DNA from: Nemertoderma westbladi
Taxonomy: Eukaryota; Xenacoelomorpha; Nemertodermatida; Nemertodermatidae
Direction: 5' to 3'
DNA length: 42,776 nucleotides
Assembly (NCBI GenBank): GCA_032718475.1
Contig: JAUCBJ010002142.1
Coordinates: 1-42,776 of the forward strand
Position 1 is the stretch's first letter, and each line of letters begins with the position of its first letter. Positions 33,701 to 37,814 of this stretch are shown one piece after another. The notes below the pieces were generated by a model. The model saw only the letters and a program-made list of their open reading frames with translations. It ran no database searches and was not told the DNA's origin. The position numbers were made by a program, and so were the translations under genes.

Positions 33701-35761
33701 TAGAACAACAATTTAAAAATAGCAAAAACTAACATGTTGACGAACATACTAGCTAGTATAAAAAAATACCTTAAGGTAATTTCCTATATTAGGTAACTGC
33801 GACAAGAAATAGCTATAAATCACTCTATTAATAATAGTATCCAAGACAGCGTGAGCGGGAAATAAATAGGTGGATTACTTACCAATAAAAACTAATTAAT
33901 TTCTAATTAATTAATTTAATTACCTGGCGATTGTGATCTTTATTTAAGTGTCGAATTAACGACTGTTTGTTCGAATATTTTCTCTGGCAACCATCTTCTC
34001 TGCATCTGAACTCTAAAAGGGAAAATATACAAACGGTATGTAATATAGTCACTTGGTGTCAAACTAGTGTTCAAAAGGGACCCACCCCGAACAATAAAAT
34101 AAAGTATGTTGATTATTTGGTAACAATAAACTCAGTAAACTAACTTTATTGATTTGCATGTTAAGTACCGTGAGCCAACTCAGTACGACGTGTACTTAAC
34201 TTACCGCGATTATGAATGTGAACTTCTATTGGAGGGAGGACACCTCGTGTAGCCGATACGGAGGCTTTATTGGTCCCGGGAGGCGGTCTGTGGTGCGGGT
34301 GTTCGGTCTTTACATGGCGTTGGAGACTCTGGCGGTAACTGAATGTATGTTTACAATTATCGAAGTTACATCGAAACCTAAATAAAAATATTTATCATGT
34401 AATGTTATATTGTGTTGAATTGCAACCATATTAATCATTACAAGCAAAGTAAACAAAGCCGGAGGCGACCCGAAGGCTCCTCTTTCGATAGCCGATACTC
34501 GAGAGTTGGCGTGGGCGCTTGTTTTGTTCTCAGTGAAACGACCCCCGCAGTTAGATTTTTAACCTCGGAGCAGCCTTGAATAGACTTTCCAGATTTGGAA
34601 GTCACATAGAATTAATCGGAAACTTTAGGTCCGATTATTTAGAGCAGCAGTAGTTCCAGTACTCCTCTACGGGAGTCCATGCTGGGCTCTAACTGCTGAG
34701 GACACCAAATCTCTGGATGGCACATTCACAAGAATGCTACGCCGGGTTCATTGTGTCAAGTACAATGCACACATCTCCAACCAGACACTATATAACATTG
34801 GAGGTGTCTCATTGGTTCCCTCAAGCTTGACACAAGAACAAAATCGCCTCCACTTTGCAGGACATTGCTTTCGCCGTGAGGACCAGCCAGTACATAATCT
34901 TGTACTTTGGCGGCCTCATGGAGTGAATAAGCATGGTGGACAGCCCATGACTTTCTTGAGACGCATCTTAAAGGACACTGGCCTTGAAGATGCGGGTGAT
35001 CTAGCAAATGTCATGGGGGATAGGGAGTTGTGGCGGCGCAATTTTGTCGACAAGCCGGCACAGCATTCATAAAAATGCAGCTGCAATGCAGCATGCCGAT
35101 CCTAGTAGTTGTTAACCTCAGTTAGTTGAGCGCCGGGCCTGCAATCTATTGGTTGTAGGATGTACTGACCTGCCCCGCCAGGGTACACTCAACCTTTCAT
35201 CCACTGGGGTCGAAAAATCATTTCACAAACACAATATGAAAAATACAAAATAATATTTTCTAACTAACGAAATCACTTCAACGACGAATTGACTACTCCT
35301 AAACATCAGCTGGAGACAACACATAACAAACGCCGAGCTTTATGGTACAATACCATCTGTACCAACCACCCTCCGTGAACGCAGATTAAGATTCAGTGGG
35401 CACTGCTGGCGAAGTAAAGACGAGGTCATACCAAATCTACTTTGCTGGAAACCAACTTTGCTTTGGAAAGCGTACCCGTGGACGACCAGCTATAACATAG
35501 ACTTTTCAATAATGCTGTCTGTGTCTAGAGATGACAGTACACCGACTTACCTTTTCACATACATTACTCTAGAAGAATCCGAATTGCCCTGGTTATTGTC
35601 GGGTGTAATGTCGGGGTCGTGAGCCGCCGGCTGGCAAACAGAATCCGGCTGGCTGCCAGTCACTGTAGAGCGGTCTACGGGTAACCCAACGGCTCCACTA
35701 TCAGCGTCAGGTGGTTGACAAGGTCGGCAGCAGCCTTTTCTCTTCCTGGTTTTATACAAAA
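3143..35761 (-). CDS. Poly-C2H2 zinc-finger protein gene, 11 exons, 5' partial
   Basis: Join of 35761-35551, 34377-34205, 34012-33924, 30970-29456, 22928-22689, 22088-21195, 20961-20386, 18235-17960, 17729-17409, 4125-3981 and 3747-3143 (stop TAA). All ten introns have GT and AG ends, and exon lengths agree with phase at every joint. The partial product is about 1,680 residues with about 29 zinc-finger motifs, mostly C-x2-C-x12-H-x3/4-H and some C-x13-H, C-x4-C or C2HC. Linkers between fingers are not the TGEKP type. There is no BTB, KRAB, SCAN or other recognised domain in the visible part. Many fingers suggest a nuclear nucleic-acid-binding protein, but its target is unknown. I do not recognise an orthologue. 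The start codon lies upstream of 35761, perhaps beyond the window. Confidence 0.88.
3943..3966. repeat. Poly-C tract in intron 10
   Basis: An uninterrupted run of about 24 C on the plus strand (G on the gene strand), inside the 233-bp intron between exons 10 and 11 and only about 15 bp from the splice donor of exon 10. Confidence 0.95.
3981..4125 (-). CDS. Zinc-finger gene, exon 10
   Basis: A 145-base exon with acceptor CTCTTTAG and donor GTTAGT. It starts with the second cysteine of a finger whose CP comes from exon 9 (HKCP joined to DCSRSFRCKS...H-SSI-H). It then opens a second finger, YSCPAC...LTNH, whose last histidine lies in exon 11 (H-IVKI-H across the joint). Both halves give the right C-x2-C-x12-H spacing, which fixes both splice sites. 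The intron upstream is 13.3 kb long and filled with repeats. Confidence 0.88.
4162..5224. mobile_element. Inverted-repeat DNA element, non-autonomous, about 1.06 kb
   Basis: The left end reads TATACAAAAAAAGTGACCAA and the right end, reverse-complemented, reads TATACAAAAAAGTGGCCAAA. The pair gives about 20-bp terminal inverted repeats with one substitution and one length difference. A TA target duplication is possible because TATA sits at both edges. The interior has no long transposase-like frame; the 91-codon frame at 4196-4471 has no recognisable domain. A TA target would fit Tc1/mariner-type elements, but that family call is not established. Confidence 0.55.
5291..13597. repeat. 8.3-kb GC-rich minisatellite, 46/53-bp units
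   Basis: Tandem array of about 175 units inside intron 9. The basic unit is 46 bp (begins GGTGAGCCGTCTG, contains GTCGTCGTCGTT, ends GCCACGGAGACTG). A common 53-bp form duplicates GAGCCGT. Rarer forms have GGATGGACC, TTGTAAGGCG, or a GACGACCCACGGGG block. Each unit holds about eight CpG. The minus strand of the unit has no stop codon in any frame, and 46 is not a multiple of three, so three overlapping frames of more than 2,700 codons exist without implying a protein. The segment around 9,325-11,410 is repeated at 11,360-13,445 with a fixed 2,035-bp offset. Confidence 0.97.
13598..14299. other. Intron 9 remainder with a CAATT microsatellite
   Basis: AT-rich intron sequence. A run of about five to six ATTCA/CAATT pentamers lies at 13858-13887, followed by TTTATATTTTATTATTCC, which resembles a retrotransposon 3' tail, but I see no coding remnant. 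A GA/G-rich stretch is at 14030-14105. No gene. Confidence 0.5.
14416..14797. mobile_element. Small foldback (MITE-like) element inside the hAT-like element
   Basis: The ends are GGGTGACTAC and GTAGTCACCC. Arms of about 150 bp are inverted copies of each other and include TTCGTTTATTGTTTTGGTTC and CTGTAACCTGCTC/CTGTAACATGCTC. It is flanked on both sides by ATTTAAATC, which could be a 9-bp duplication, although that motif also recurs in the surrounding A/T array. A fragment of the same arm recurs at 42400-42475. Confidence 0.7.
14920..15300. repeat. CGGGATCCC-rich inverted-repeat segment
   Basis: Motifs such as ACCGGGATCCC and ACGGGATCCCGAAG at 14945-15010 recur in inverted form at 15240-15295 (CGGGATCTCG, TCCCGATCCCGG, ATCCCGAAAAG). 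It looks like an old palindromic transposon remnant; its limits are uncertain and no coding sequence is present. Confidence 0.4.
15477..17171. mobile_element. piggyBac-like non-autonomous element (TTAA target)
   Basis: It begins CCCTAATACCACTGGGG and ends CCCCAGTGGTAATAGGG, with TTAA on both sides (15473-15476, 17172-17175). A TTAA duplication with CCC-starting ends is the piggyBac hallmark. Just inside each end is a G or C tract followed by CGAATCGGCCC or its inverse. The interior is non-coding and built from about 160-bp tandem units. It lies within the hAT-like element. Confidence 0.8.
15820..16800. repeat. About 160-bp tandem repeats plus one inverted copy
   Basis: The landmark GTGGTTCGCCATTT recurs at about 15978, 16138, 16300 and 16460, giving a period of 160-162 bp. 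A diverged first copy lies at 15820 and a shortened last copy near 16565. The unit includes TTTTCTGGAGCGCTGAATCG and GAAGCCTGAAGACTTAG. At 16670-16800 the unit returns in reverse orientation, so the piggyBac-like element is a partial foldback. Confidence 0.85.
17409..17729 (-). CDS. Zinc-finger gene, exon 9
   Basis: A 321-base exon (107 codons) with acceptor TTGTTTAG and donor GTTAGT. It begins LENHVATAH, the second half of the finger started in exon 8. Three complete fingers follow: LCCSYC...H-LADT-H, LACPVC...H-STY-H and HTCEVC...H-VRRV-H. It ends HKCP, the first half of a finger completed by exon 10. Intron 8 on its upstream side is almost wholly a pentamer array. Confidence 0.9.
17756..17950. 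repeat. Two-part pentamer array, (CCCAT)27 then (GCCAT)12, filling intron 8
   Basis: Twenty-seven perfect CCCAT units (17756-17890) switch sharply to twelve perfect GCCAT units (17891-17950). The array takes up 195 of the 230 bases of intron 8 and abuts the donor GTAAGTAGG of exon 8. Only about 26 bp remain for branch point and acceptor. The long WDGMG-type reading frames through it are artefacts of the repeat. Confidence 0.98.
17960..18235 (-). CDS. Zinc-finger gene, exon 8
   Basis: A 276-base exon (92 codons) with acceptor GCATTATTTAG and donor GTAAGTAGG. The opening EC supplies the last cysteine of a C2HC finger begun in exon 7 (H-LLE-C). Then come QCLSC...H-SR-H (short H spacing) and PICNCC...H-MGRS-H. 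It ends NRCNVCGSRFKEQVE, completed by exon 9 to C-x2-C-x12-H-VATA-H. The split falls nine residues after the second cysteine, the same place as at the exon 5/6 joint. Confidence 0.9.
18279..18441. repeat. 17-bp minisatellite in intron 7
   Basis: About nine and a half tandem units of GGGAAATTCAGTAAAAA with small variations (CAAAAG, AAAAAAGG). It lies about 45 bp from the exon 8 acceptor on the gene strand. Non-coding. Confidence 0.95.
19030..19500 (-). pseudogene. RTE-like LINE family A, 3'-end fragment
   Basis: The minus-strand frame at 19497-19258 reads FAGHCFRREDQPVHNLVLW, then GGQPMTFLRRILKDTGLEDA and DLANVMGDRELWRRNF. This is the C-terminal region downstream of the reverse transcriptase in this LINE family, also seen at 34734-35072. 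Sequence to about 19030 continues as the family's 3' end (compare 31040-31200). It is 5'-truncated, as is usual for LINE copies. Short 31-bp tandem units follow on the high-coordinate side. Confidence 0.85.
19559..19625. repeat. GGGTCC hexamer microsatellite
   Basis: About eleven perfect tandem GGGTCC hexamers on the plus strand inside the intron 7 element. Any Gly-Pro reading frame here is a product of the repeat. Confidence 0.95.
20386..20961 (-). CDS. Zinc-finger gene, exon 7
   Basis: A 576-base exon (192 codons) with acceptor ACAATTTAG and donor GTGAGT. It opens VC, giving the last cysteine of the C2HC finger begun in exon 6 (H-SEV-C). Then come SCPHC...H-QS-C, LCEIC...H-YKAF-H (11-residue spacing) and HRCELC...H-KRRT-H. 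An 11-residue repeat (REGAGVLQGTS) follows about five times. The exon ends CRCPLC...KHLL, completed as C2HC by the EC of exon 8. The correct frame is not the one that also stays open at 20661-20942. Confidence 0.87.
20461..20625 (-). repeat. In-frame 33-bp coding minisatellite in exon 7
   Basis: About five tandem 33-bp units on the gene strand encode REGAGV(LQ/RE)(G/S)TS. The unit length is a multiple of three, so copy-number change keeps the frame. It separates two zinc fingers as a flexible linker. Confidence 0.9.
21195..22088 (-). CDS. Zinc-finger gene, exon 6, eight-finger block
   Basis: An 894-base exon (298 codons) with acceptor ATATTTCAG and donor GTTGGC. It starts VSSHYTYYH, completing the finger begun in exon 5. 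Then come YACPLC (13-residue spacing), VRCDQC (11), an odd PMCPVGGASC motif, LRCPIC (13), SMCPRC, RYCPRC, TPCPDC and IPCAVC, each followed by the H-x3/4-H pair. It ends FKCLNCGLAFATPMDYSLHSE, completed as a C2HC finger by exon 7. This is the densest finger block of the protein. Its third quarter is GC-rich compared with the introns. Confidence 0.92.
22327..22603 (+). mobile_element. tRNA-derived SINE-like insertion with 15-bp target duplication
   Basis: A 277-bp insertion in intron 5 flanked by the perfect direct repeat ATAATATTCAAACAT (22312-22326 and 22604-22618), the mark of LINE-machinery retroposition. It holds a full tRNA-like sequence on the plus strand (22469-22540) and a partial inverted copy of the same tRNA 5' half (22327-22383), separated by a short spacer. 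A tail with TTTGCTATAG and T-rich sequence follows. Confidence 0.8.
22469..22540 (+). tRNA. tRNA-like sequence, anticodon GTT by position (likely pseudogene or SINE head)
   Basis: 72 bases fold as a cloverleaf. The acceptor is GCCTCCG/TGGTGGC with one mismatch and one G-T. There is a D arm (TGGTGTAGTGGTTAGCA), an anticodon stem CCTGA/TCGGG, and a perfect T stem GCGGG/CCCGC with loop TTCGATC. The loop is ACGTTTA, so positions 34-36 are GTT (Asn), but position 33 is C rather than the almost invariant T. It sits inside a retroposed insertion, so it is probably not a working tRNA gene. Confidence 0.55.
22689..22928 (-). CDS. Zinc-finger gene, exon 5
   Basis: A 240-base exon (80 codons) with acceptor TTTGTTTCAG and donor GTTAAT. 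It begins FDCNIDTLKEH-MNAN-H, the second half of a finger whose CPEC lies at the end of exon 4 (13-residue spacing). Next is YSCHIC...H-RRRD-H, also with 13. It ends YRCSSCHADFASLME, completed by VSSH-YTYY-H of exon 6 with exact C-x2-C-x12-H spacing. The x13 spacing at the exon 4/5 joint is not the commonest, but it recurs in this protein. Confidence 0.87.
23216..23307. repeat. Perfect 36-bp palindrome plus a second 9-bp palindrome at the LINE 3' end
   Basis: 23216-23251 and 23253-23288 are exact reverse complements separated by one base. It is directly followed by a second perfect palindrome, 23289-23307 (ATAGGTGCA-T-TGCACCTAT). It starts where the LINE coding remnant stops, so it lies in the LINE 3' untranslated region and would form strong RNA hairpins or a DNA cruciform. 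Confidence 0.97.
24831..27871. mobile_element. 3.04-kb terminal-inverted-repeat transposon, non-autonomous, inserted into the LINE
   Basis: The ends read GGGTCGTTCTCACAAAAAGT and, inverted, GGGTTGTTCTCACAAAAAGT; the inverted repeat extends through GGCCAAA (about 27 bp, one mismatch). ATTT flanks both sides (24827-24830, 27872-27875). Removing the element and one ATTT joins the LINE frame exactly (PIAKNK to YSLNSQILNKFYS). Motifs TGTAACGCT/AGCGTTACA recur near both ends, and a large 39-bp minisatellite built on GCGTTACA fills the centre. No transposase is seen and the superfamily is unclear. Confidence 0.85.
25915..27340. repeat. 39-bp minisatellite with a higher-order unit, inside the transposon
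   Basis: The unit is 39 bp (starts GATGGCGTTACACGTGAAGG, then ACTTAGAGATTAAGTTAGT), about 35 copies. Early units include a 5-bp insertion GGGAT about every fourth copy. From about 26450 a 141-bp higher-order unit appears, containing a 63-bp form with GTTACACGTGAAGG doubled. Because 39, 63 and 141 are multiples of three, a 310-codon plus frame (26447-27379) stays open; I take it as an artefact of the repeat. Confidence 0.96.
28467..29350. mobile_element. 884-bp foldback element with long inverted arms
   Basis: The left arm begins CCGTAATATAGTGTCATTTT and the right arm ends with its reverse complement. Arms of nearly 400 bp are imperfect inverted copies around a loop of about 90 bp (about 28853-28941). 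GAC on both sides (28464-28466, 29351-29353) may be a 3-bp duplication. A C tract (28500-28523) and the matching G tract (29300-29317) lie about 33 bp inside each end. Non-coding. It sits exactly at the 5' edge of the visible LINE endonuclease. Confidence 0.87.
29456..30970 (-). CDS. Zinc-finger gene, exon 4, Pro/Thr-rich repeat region
   Basis: A 1,515-base exon (505 codons) with acceptor TCGATTGCAG and donor GTTAGC. It begins VVPPLEELPCFFTKN, then a Ser/Thr/Pro-rich stretch of about 90 residues. Eighteen tandem units of about 18 residues (QLPAPPTTTTTTGSPTVP type) follow. After these come the finger LVCPHPGC...H-LKAE-H, a basic stretch (RRFGRKMTRIRRKPYYRK) and YVCPECRIQ, the first half of the finger completed in exon 5. 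The repeat region is likely disordered. The plus-strand frame at 29730-30689 is a shadow. Confidence 0.87.
29720..30690 (-). repeat. In-frame 54-bp coding minisatellite, 18 units, exon 4
   Basis: Eighteen tandem units encode QLPAPP + T/S-rich + (A/T/V)GSPTVP. Sixteen are 18 residues and two are 16, so every unit keeps the frame. Near-identical neighbouring variants (for example TTGSPTIP followed by STTTTAGS) suggest recent duplication and probable length polymorphism. Confidence 0.95.
31030..32200 (-). pseudogene. RTE-like LINE family A, 3' half, degraded
   Basis: Read high to low: FVSTVDGDTEPFEVLWGVLQ, GDTLAPFLFIIVVDYVLRM, the catalytic DFADDLGVLSES block (about 31920), VPVLLYGSPCWALSEEDTKS (about 31540), RMLRRVHCGKYN and the MGDRELWRCNF tail (about 31220), ending in TAG repeats near 31040. 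Stops and frame changes break it. It overlaps the end of the 845-2575 fragment and so completes the family's layout. It lies in intron 3 in the gene's orientation. Confidence 0.85.
32215..32940 (-). pseudogene. CR1/L2-like LINE, 3' fragment
   Basis: The minus strand encodes KSVRILGAWFDSEMKMNKF, then HNIRSIRKCLGTKAVEFIIH and SRIDYCIGLLYG (32927-32650). In shifted frames it continues HKALTGHAPQYIHDMLSPR, DGVRLRYLRHACG and WNKIPTSIREIQSTAVF (to about 32400). This is the C-terminal part of a CR1/L2-type reverse transcriptase, a different family from the LINE at 23.2-28.5 kb. At least two frame changes make it inactive. Confidence 0.8.
33077..33147 (-). promoter_or_regulatory. RNA polymerase III A-box-like and B-box-like motifs around the ribozyme
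   Basis: On the minus strand, TGGCTGAACTGG (33147-33136) fits the tRNA A-box consensus TRGYNNARNNG. GGTTCAACCCC (33087-33077) fits the B-box GGTTCRANNCC. About 48 bases lie between them, within the tRNA-like range. The flanks do not form a tRNA acceptor stem, so this is a promoter-like arrangement rather than a tRNA gene. Confidence 0.55.
33089..33133 (-). ncRNA. Hammerhead ribozyme motif, near-canonical
   Basis: Read on the minus strand: stem I AGCGCTA, core CTGATGA, stem II GGCCT-GAT-AGGCC, then GAA, a short stem III region ACGTACTTA, and stem I strand TAGCGCT. Stem I is a perfect 7-bp pair, stem II a perfect 5-bp pair, and both invariant core blocks are intact. The canonical short stem III would be AC-GTAC-GT followed by the cleaved base A. 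Here the G of GT is T, which breaks one of its two pairs, so activity may be weak. The right arm of the same element keeps ACGTACGTA. Confidence 0.8.
33369..33486. repeat. 118-bp palindromic repeat
   Basis: Starts GTATAATGTAGGACTTTATC and ends with the near reverse complement (GATAAAGCTACTTTATAC). The arms pair through TCTCAC and GGTCCC, and the centre reads CGAACGAGCGAAGCGAGTG. It looks like a short MITE-type foldback; no coding sequence. Confidence 0.8.
33924..34012 (-). CDS. Zinc-finger gene, exon 3
   Basis: An 89-base exon with acceptor CCCTTTTAG and donor GTAATT. Two leading bases complete a Glu codon with the last base of exon 2. It holds a single complete finger FRCREDGC...H-LNKD-H with C-x4-C-x12-H-x4-H spacing and ends NRQ. 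It closely resembles the exon 2 finger, suggesting an ancestral exon duplication. Intron 2 upstream is only 192 bp. Confidence 0.88.
34205..34377 (-). CDS. Zinc-finger gene, exon 2
   Basis: A 173-base exon with acceptor TTTTTATTTAG and donor GTAAGT. Its first base completes an Arg codon begun in exon 1 (YVKR joined to FRCN). One finger, FRCNFDNC...H-VKTE-H with C-x4-C-x12-H-x4-H spacing, is followed by a His/Pro-rich linker and a segment ending VHIHNR. The phase at both ends matches the flanking exons. Confidence 0.88.
34441..34545 (-). repeat. SINE fragment, 3' half
   Basis: CGGAGGCGACCCGAAGGCTC and CTCTTTCGATAGC match 41770-41815 of the better SINE copy, in the same orientation. Only the 3' portion is present. 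It lies just before the plus-strand LINE fragment in intron 1. Confidence 0.75.
34560..35100 (+). pseudogene. RTE-like LINE family A, 3' fragment
   Basis: The plus strand encodes VPVLLYGSPCWALTAEDTKS, then RMLRRVHCVKYNAHISN, FAGHCFRREDQPVHNLVLWR and DLANVMGDRELWRRNF, ending AQHS-stop at 35072. This is the C-terminal region of family A, opposite in orientation to the gene. The last 112 codons are open. It is 5'-truncated and has no reverse transcriptase core. It sits in intron 1. Confidence 0.85.
35106..35225 (+). repeat. SINE fragment, tRNA-like 5' half
   Basis: GTTGAGCGCCGGGCCTGCAA, CCCGCCAGGGTACACTCAAC and CTTTCATCCACTGGGGTCGA match the head and core of the SINE at 41743-41970 in reverse orientation. 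The 3' half is missing here. Confidence 0.75.
35285..35520 (+). pseudogene. RTE-like LINE family B, C-terminal fragment
   Basis: The plus strand encodes NISWRQHITNAELYGTIPSV, then TTLRERRLRFSGHCWRSKDE and a Pro/Trp stretch. This matches the end of the family B copy at 35880-37195, which is in the opposite orientation. Both lie within 0.4 kb on either side of exon 1. Confidence 0.75.
35551..35761 (-). CDS. Zinc-finger gene, exon 1 of the visible model
   Basis: A 211-base exon with acceptor TCTATTTCAG and strong donor GTAAGT. It encodes LYKTRKRKGCCRPCQPPDA, then a Gly/Pro/Asp-rich low-complexity stretch ending RVMYVKR, which joins in phase to FRCN of exon 2. A good acceptor and two phase bases at its start show that another exon lies upstream. 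I could not find that exon with confidence in the window. There is no complete finger here; CCRPC is a short cysteine cluster. Confidence 0.78.
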
Positions 35762-35879
35762 CTGAAATAGATAAAATGCGAAAATTAATTGATTTCTTAA
35801 TAATAATATTATTAATTTCTTAATATTATTAGCTATTTCAAATAACAACTACAGTAACATAACAACAATTAAATAACAA

Positions 35880-37195
35880 ACACATCAGTAACCTGTTTCA
35901 GATACGATAAATGATAAACTCGGATACTACTACTACTAGGTCGAGCGAACTCGGACAGTGGAAATGAGATCCTTGCAGGCTTCCCGATTCTCCATAGTTG
36001 TCGCAATTTCGTTTCTCCCAGGTTACAGAAGTCATCCACTTGCTCAAGCTTGCCATCTTTTGAGCCTATATGCTCATGGCCGGTCAGTCCACGACTTGTT
36101 GACGACTTTCCATGAGTTGGTTGCCAGAAAAGTCGACCTTCCTTAGTATGACCTCGTCTTATCAATGGTTCGCCAGCAGTGCCCACTCAATCATTAATCT
36201 GCGTTCACGGAGTCGGTCGTTGATAGCAGGTGGTATATGTACCATAAAGCTCGGCGTTTGTCATGTGTTGTCTCCAGCTGATGTTTAGGGCTGCCCTTAG
36301 TAGTCTTGTGTAGCAACCATCAATTCGTTGTTCAAGTGTTTTAGTCAGTGTCCAGGTCTCACCCCCGTATAAAAATACACTTTCCACTGTGGCTCGAAAG
36401 AACTTGGTCTTCAGGTGCCTGGAGAGATCTGATTTCCAGATGGTATCCATTTTTGATAGAGCTACCCAAGCCTTTGCTTTCCTAACTTCTATGTCCTTTT
36501 TGCTACTCTCTATCCATGATCCAAGGTACTGGAAGTCATCGACCTTCCTTAGTTGATTATTATCAATGGTTGTCAAGTTTCCATCAACATTAAAGGTCAT
36601 GAATTCGGTCTTTGTAGCATTTATATGCAATCCAACCTCCTTAGCAGCCCTCTCCACTTTATTTAGTAGAAGCTGTGCATCTGCTAGCGTATTAGAGAGC
36701 AGGGCGATGTCATCCGCAAAGTCGGTGTCTGTGACTGTAGTTGCCGGATATCTACTACTTCTGCGTTCTTGAAGTGTGAATCCCAGATCTTCACCCTTTG
36801 AGGCCGTCCTCATTGCGTAATCCAGCACAATTACAAATAGTAATGGTGCTAATGTGTCACTTTGCAGTACGCCAGCCAGGATTGAGAAAAACTCAGTTTC
36901 ACCATCTGGTGAGAGTACCTGCGCTTCTGTGTCACAATATAACAATCCAATGCCAGCAACAATTACTTCTGGTATTCCATAAGCTCTTAGGATTTCAAGC
37001 ATTTTACCTCTATGGATGGAGTCGAATGCCTTCTTGAAGTCCACAAAAGTCATGACTGCGGGGAGATTCTTTGACTTAATTCATTCAATCAGTCTCCGTA
37101 GTGCAAGTATCTGAGCTATTGTTGATCTACTTGGTCGAAATCCGTTTTGGCTCTTACGCAGTAGTTTCTCTATGTGAGGCCTAATCCTATTTAGA
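35880..37195 (-). pseudogene. RTE-like LINE family B, reverse transcriptase and C-terminus, truncated
   Basis: Read high to low: RIRPHIEKLLRKSQNGFRPS and STIAQILALRRLIE, an in-frame stop near 37080, then MTFVDFKKAFDSIHRGKM, GVLQSDTLAPLLFVIVLDYA, the catalytic DFADDIALLSN, GSWIESSKKDI, and SVFLYGGETWTLTKTLEQR to about 36205. A shifted frame carries the remaining C-terminus and TAG-type 3' repeats near 35930. It is 5'-truncated and inactive. It is nearly identical to the plus copy at 39.9-41.0 kb, implying recent activity of this family. Confidence 0.87.
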
Positions 37196-37543
37196 AACTA
37201 TTCCTATATATAAACTCGGATAGAGTAATGTATTTACCGTATTTCACGAACACGTACGAGCAACAGGAGTGATAGAAACATAAAAACAAGAAAGAAAATT
37301 ACTAATCAAGTTATAAAACAAAAACCATATTTCACGTCATAAAACATACTTACTAAATTTCAGTCCGACTTAAAAATAACACGAATAGATCAGTGGGTAT
37401 TAGAGTAATGCAGGAGAGATGTAAAGTAATTTACACAATAGGTTTAGCTTTATATTACTGCATTAAATATATGTACCGGTACCCCAATTATCGTGGTTGT
37501 CATTCACGTTCGATAAATAAAAACATGTCGGAAAGAATTCATT

Positions 37544-37704
37544 GTCACTAATTTCGTTTTTTTTAACCGAAATTCAGATATTCTGCCATCGTGTATTGAG
37601 TTTTGCACTCGATGGCATTTTAGAATAAAAACCTGCCAACTCGTGGAAAACTTAACACACTCGGACAGAATAATTGAAATTCGGTCAATTAAAATTAGTG
37701 ACAA
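37544..37704. repeat. 160-bp palindromic repeat
   Basis: GTCACTAATTT...CCGAAATTCAGATATTCTG on the left pairs with ATAATTGAAATTCGG...AAATTAGTGAC on the right, and the middle holds a second hairpin (GCCATCGTG / CGATGGC). A MITE-like foldback without coding sequence, in the flank upstream of exon 1. Confidence 0.65.
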
Positions 37705-37814
37705 AAATTGCTTCTTTCCTATTATTTTTTGTAAAATGTGTCGTTTCTTTAAAATATCCACTTTTGAATTTGGAGTTTAAGATAACAAATTTATAGGAAA
37801 TTTCAGTCTTATTA

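Noticed and set aside
37201-37265. A possible upstream exon of the zinc-finger gene with donor ACG|GTAAAT on the minus strand
   Set aside because: No acceptable acceptor or conserved coding motif could be matched to it, so it was left out.
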